Below are positions 46,801 to 48,884 of a DNA stretch of 48,884 nucleotides, piece by piece (position 1 is the first letter of the stretch; each line of letters opens with the position of its first letter). The position numbers and the translations under genes are program-made. Source of the stretch: a bacterium (GTDB lineage: Bacteria > Fidelibacterota > Marinisomatia > Marinisomatales > TCS55); the NCBI GenBank assembly GCA_004321715.1, contig SGYN01000011.1:1-48884 (forward strand). The letters run 5' to 3'. Under the pieces are notes generated by a model. That model had not been told where the DNA came from. It saw nothing but the letters and a program-made list of their open reading frames with translations, and did not search any database.

Positions 46801-46992
46801 GCTTTTGTTGGAGATATGGCTTTACTAGATCAGGAGCCTCGATCTGCAGATTTAACAACGAGCTCTGATACGACTCTACTGAAAATATCTCAAGATGCGT
46901 TTTATGAACTAATGAGTAGTAATTTTGAAATTATGAATGGTATATTAAAAATAATTTCTTCCCGTCTAAGAGAAGCGCAAGCAAAATTCTAA
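43831..46992 (+). CDS. NTT-type nucleotide transporter fused to HEAT-like repeats and a cyclic-nucleotide-binding domain
   Basis: A 1053-residue inner-membrane protein. Residues 1-410 contain about twelve membrane segments resembling the Npt1/Npt2 (ATP/ADP translocase, NTT) family (GSAARDAYFLNMV; FWMIASQVFDPRQAKRLFG; GAGGALAAIIIGS). Residues about 415-880 are helical HEAT-type repeats (SLSVSKARASEVLLPHIIQC). Residues 920-1045 form a cNMP-binding domain (FVGDMALLDQEPRSADL: Arg of the phosphate cassette kept, Asp in place of the usual Glu). The start is TTG at 43831; an in-frame TAG lies five codons upstream and the next ATG would remove the first helix. Transport substrate (nucleotide exchange or uptake) and the ligand of the cNMP domain are inferred from family only. 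Confidence 0.85.
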   Translation: MLKKLFKINQGEGFPTLILFLHFFAYVAISITGSAARDAYFLNMVDKKYLPLMFLAVAIVLSLVIEIYSRLSKNKDLSTVVSGTGIIFILALLAIQKHLDGWVIPFLYVWKDVMDAIIITQFWMIASQVFDPRQAKRLFGLLGAGGALAAIIIGSSIKQFVTVFGSENLLFATMSFLIIVILMANLIRPYRNLNDQKNPASNKDIHKDTGPSFSPYLKSLAIIIGLAAVASRVVDYQFKITAVASFPNQDDLVNFFGQYYAVTGIATMVIQLFITSRLLSRFGIIVAILILPTLFMAGAAGFLISPVLAAVYVSKFSDQVFRFTFHNASIQLLWIPVKRAIKNRLKPVIEGSIRAGLEGVSGILIFLLITIFDVPIHYLSISIILIAIYWIRKSFKLKKLYIKELQSAIEKRELNFEELTLDIQDEAMVKTINLALNNDDESQQILALEMIKDIPLTPWKEPLNRLLDDGGITVKKEILNISFDDENIISNQKIISLINNESDLEIESIEIAGKRKLTDALPIIKNRMNADNKEKQLIAAAAVRNIDPESSKEEKDLLLSAFNANDENICSLIIKQMKNDNEILPDDKLIQYLNEDSFMVRNASLSVSKARASEVLLPHIIQCLSDPRSAMSARSALQVFNDDDVTKLLIDNTQKKNVEKSLVIGIVRTIKKYPIKDSINMLLSAVSPKVPPIQAEAVDSLIHIAREHPLDEKQIAITKEELIKTSRYAYEKIIALSQIEENESNQLLRYLLQDEVRKLIPVIMKLGILDKPQTPIETYIQYVLNNEEEKLPYVLEFFENIFSQEERKIVNSLIDDLTVEDKCKVAKNHFTELTTDLNKFLGYYIGTVQELKVALTLDYALRTNNKEILSKANWNKLPDSFIINDIITRHSKKNPDFLSTWPIDDYLLDSNELTMYSTLEKAMILKSVDLFASIPSQELIRVAQIAEEEEYQTNASLCKEGDFGDCMYIIANGKVKVHKGDHTLVELEKGAFVGDMALLDQEPRSADLTTSSDTTLLKISQDAFYELMSSNFEIMNGILKIISSRLREAQAKF

Positions 46993-47291
46993 GTTCCGTC
47001 TAACACGCTATCAACAGCTTCTTTTTTCTTTTTATCAATAGTTTTTTCTATTGACTCTTTACTTTCATTAATCATTTCTTTTGCCTTTTTACCAACTTCA
47101 TCAAATTGATCAGGATCAAACTCTTGGCCTGTATAAACTAGAAATGCTATATAAATGATAAAGATTGCAATAATGACCAAACCAAGTTTGAGTAATTTTT
47201 TGACAAAACTAAATAGAACAACAAACGCTAACACCAATGCTATCGCTAAATGAACTGGATTTACAGCAAAATATTCAATTATTTTTTCCAT
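46989..47291 (-). CDS. Small two-helix membrane protein
   Basis: A 100-residue protein with hydrophobic segments at about 13-30 and 34-53, then a highly charged helical tail (EVGKKAKEMINESKESIEKTIDKKKKE). It has no recognisable family. It overlaps the upstream nucleotidase-like gene by 17 bases, so the two are cotranscribed, and its stop overlaps the convergent transporter stop by a few bases. The tail would be a cytoplasmic or periplasmic coiled coil. Reality is supported by ATG start, operon overlap and length of the frame. Confidence 0.65.
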   Translation of the reverse strand: MEKIIEYFAVNPVHLAIALVLAFVVLFSFVKKLLKLGLVIIAIFIIYIAFLVYTGQEFDPDQFDEVGKKAKEMINESKESIEKTIDKKKKEAVDSVLDGT

Positions 47292-48201
47292 CTAAAGCCT
47301 GTAGTTTTTTTCGATTTATTAATCCAGTAGTGTCTTCAAAGTATTTAATTAATTCCATTATTTTTGGATGATCTGGCATCTCCTGTGTCATTGAAATCGT
47401 TGATAATTTGTGCTCTTCAATTTTTTTATATTTACTTAGTTTTAACTCAATCATGCCAACATAATAACCCTCTCTACCTGCCTGACTAATAAGAATATCA
47501 TTTACAATAGTTGGTTCTTTGGGCACTGTCTGACTATGTGCTCCCAAGATAATATTTACGCCTTTAAGTGACTGGGCTAAAACTTTATCCTGTTCAAACC
47601 CTTGATGGCTAAGTAAAACAATTAGATCTGTTCGGGGTCTGATCTTTTTTACTATCTCATTAACTGTTAAAGCTGGATCTGTTACTATAATTGACTCTTT
47701 GATCTCCTTTGGGTAATACTTCATTGCATTGCCACCTAATATCCCAATTATACCTATGCTTAGACCACCACGCTTAATGACCTTATATTTTCTTACAAAA
47801 GATAACTTTGGGGATTCGAGATTAGATAAAATAATGGATGATTTAAGCTTTGGAAGAATATTATTTAAAAATTTCTCATCCCTGGTCAATTCTTGATCAC
47901 CCAACAAAATTCCATCATATGGTATAGTTGCATATGCTTCACATACTAAACTATCTTTAAGAAGATTTTTTGACATCGTAAAAAAATCTCCAGCATCTAA
48001 AACAACAGTCCTAGGGTTTTCATTAATAAAATCTTGGATGTACAGTGATCTCTTTTCAATGGATCCAAGTGGATGATCAGGACAATAGCAATTCTCTAAA
48101 GCACCATTTGTATTGTTTGTATGTAAAATATATAAGCTTGCCTGACTGTATAGATTTACTGCCGTGGCAACTAAAAATAAATATATAAATCTTGCTAGCA
48201 T
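47275..48201 (-). CDS. 5'-nucleotidase/metallophosphoesterase-like protein with degenerate active site
   Basis: A 308-residue exported protein. I start at ATG 48201 rather than GTG 48210 because it places the signal peptide (ARFIYLFLVATAVNLYS, then Gln20) at the N terminus. The fold is the UshA/5'-nucleotidase type: ILHTNNTNG (25-33), DAGDFF (69-74), ILLGDQELT (98-106), GIIGILGG, LIVLLSHQG and ILGAHSQT. Key positions are changed: HTNNTN instead of HTND-H, and GDQE instead of GNHE. C-Y-C (38-40) followed by PDHPLGS resembles the exported subgroup with ENCxC-PxxPLG seen beside redox proteins. Phosphatase activity is doubtful; a binding role is possible. Confidence 0.78.
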   Translation of the reverse strand: MLARFIYLFLVATAVNLYSQASLYILHTNNTNGALENCYCPDHPLGSIEKRSLYIQDFINENPRTVVLDAGDFFTMSKNLLKDSLVCEAYATIPYDGILLGDQELTRDEKFLNNILPKLKSSIILSNLESPKLSFVRKYKVIKRGGLSIGIIGILGGNAMKYYPKEIKESIIVTDPALTVNEIVKKIRPRTDLIVLLSHQGFEQDKVLAQSLKGVNIILGAHSQTVPKEPTIVNDILISQAGREGYYVGMIELKLSKYKKIEEHKLSTISMTQEMPDHPKIMELIKYFEDTTGLINRKKLQALDGKNN

Positions 48202-48297
48202 GATAAACACAAATTGACTGTATTGAGTAAAGAATTCAAGTTAATTTTCATAATTAATTCTACTTTAACTATTAACAATAATGAAAATTTATAACTT

Positions 48298-48884
48298 ATG
48301 AGATGTCTATTATTAGTAGTTTTTTTTATTATGAATCTGGGTCTTTCACAAAAAAAATTCCCAGCAGATACATTATTACTCTCTTCGACATCAAATTTTC
48401 TTGAAAAAGCTACAATCTTTCCAATCGCTACATGGCAACGCCTATCATATAATTCTAGTTTATTAAATTGTCAATTTTACCCAAGCTGTAGTAATTATGG
48501 TAGTATTGCAATAAACCAATATGGACCCTTTCTCGGATTAGCTGTTACTGCTGATAGAGTTGTGCGATGTAACCCATTTGCCTTAGGTTATCATTACGAT
48601 ATGAATGGCGAGTTTCATTCTTCAGATTTCCGCTTGATTGATCCCTTACAAATAACTAATACAAAAAATAATAAAAACAAGTCTCCTTTATTTGCAGCGG
48701 CATTATCTATAATACTACCAGGAACTGGGAGAATGTATGCAGGTAGATTTCTAGATGGCTTTATGGGTATGTGGATGATAGCTATTTCAGGTACAGCTAC
48801 TTATAGCTCTTTTCAAGAAAATAAAATAATTAAAGGAAACTTCTTTAGTGCTATAACATTCATATTTTACATAGGTGAAATATA
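48298..48884 (+). CDS. Exported YidD-domain protein with C-terminal membrane region (truncated by window edge)
   Basis: An open frame from ATG 48298 to the end of the window (195 codons). An N-terminal hydrophobic stretch followed by Gln (NLGLS-Q18) looks like a signal peptide. Residues about 45-118 match YidD: CQFYPSCSNYGSIAI (58-72, Cys58, Cys64), NQYGPFLGL, RVVRCNPF (Cys91) and a final IDPL. YidD normally is a short amphipathic cytoplasmic-side protein aiding YidC insertion. From residue 128 a different segment with glycine-rich hydrophobic helices (LSIILPGTGRMYAGRFLDG) begins, resembling the DUF5683/TM2-like domain of FCB proteins. It is divergent from the nucleotidase-like gene, 87-96 bases apart. 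What happens after residue 195 is not visible. Confidence 0.82.
   Translation, partial: MRCLLLVVFFIMNLGLSQKKFPADTLLLSSTSNFLEKATIFPIATWQRLSYNSSLLNCQFYPSCSNYGSIAINQYGPFLGLAVTADRVVRCNPFALGYHYDMNGEFHSSDFRLIDPLQITNTKNNKNKSPLFAAALSIILPGTGRMYAGRFLDGFMGMWMIAISGTATYSSFQENKIIKGNFFSAITFIFYIGEI

Overview
The window looks like a low-GC chromosome segment of a Gram-negative bacterium of the FCB group (Fibrobacterota-Chlorobiota-Bacteroidota and relatives). My best guess is Candidatus Marinimicrobia (SAR406) or a close lineage. The reasons are: a type IX secretion (T9SS) translocon SprA, three PorV/PorQ-type outer-membrane proteins, four exported proteins ending in a T9SS-type C-terminal sorting domain, two TonB-dependent receptors with Bacteroidota-style N-terminal regulatory domains, several lipoproteins, and kdsA for LPS core synthesis. 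The lineage call is inference from family content; no rRNA or ribosomal protein marker is present.

Region 1 (1-28959, all minus strand) is a nearly gapless run of 16 genes, many sharing start/stop bases (ATGA, GTGA, TAATG overlaps). Read in transcription order it holds rdgB, sprA, a lipoprotein glutaminyl cyclase, a lipoprotein, a T9SS-sorted propeller-like protein, two PorV/PorQ-type proteins, a polysaccharide deacetylase-like protein, an asparaginase II, a secreted endonuclease/exonuclease/phosphatase-fold protein, a large Fn3-like secreted protein, a 1345-residue heme/OB-fold/lamin-tail protein, a lipoprotein, a TonB-dependent receptor, a third PorV-like protein, an NHL-propeller lipoprotein and the start of an unknown exported protein. 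It reads as a secretion machine encoded together with its N-terminal modifying enzyme and some of its cargo.

Region 2 (28960-36023) holds tRNA-Phe on the plus strand with its own promoter-like sequence and a terminator, then minus-strand genes for an OMP_b-brl_3-type TonB receptor, a retinol-saturase/phytoene-desaturase-like flavoprotein and a WD40-like/Fn3 lipoprotein. A hairpin flanked by a 10-bp direct repeat lies between the last two.

Region 3 (36024-48884) is mixed. Plus-strand genes are kdsA, a small cationic secreted protein downstream of a near-perfect CRP-type operator, a small beta-barrel, an M14 carboxypeptidase, a Nudix CoA-pyrophosphatase-like enzyme and a ROK kinase. A DECR1-like dienoyl-CoA reductase is on the minus strand. 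Next come an NTT-type nucleotide transporter fused to HEAT repeats and a cyclic-nucleotide-binding domain (plus strand), a two-gene minus-strand pair (membrane peptide, degenerate 5'-nucleotidase-like protein), and a truncated exported YidD-domain protein at the right edge.

The main cross-cutting observation is that 13 of about 16 exported non-lipoproteins carry Gln right after the predicted signal-peptidase site, while a surface or periplasmic glutaminyl cyclase is encoded next to sprA. A second is a nuclease-like module that seems split between two T9SS-sorted proteins. No intergenic stretch exceeds 300 bases; the longest (33381-33576, 35833-36023, 43641-43830) are described individually. 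No CRISPR array, transposase gene or rRNA was seen.
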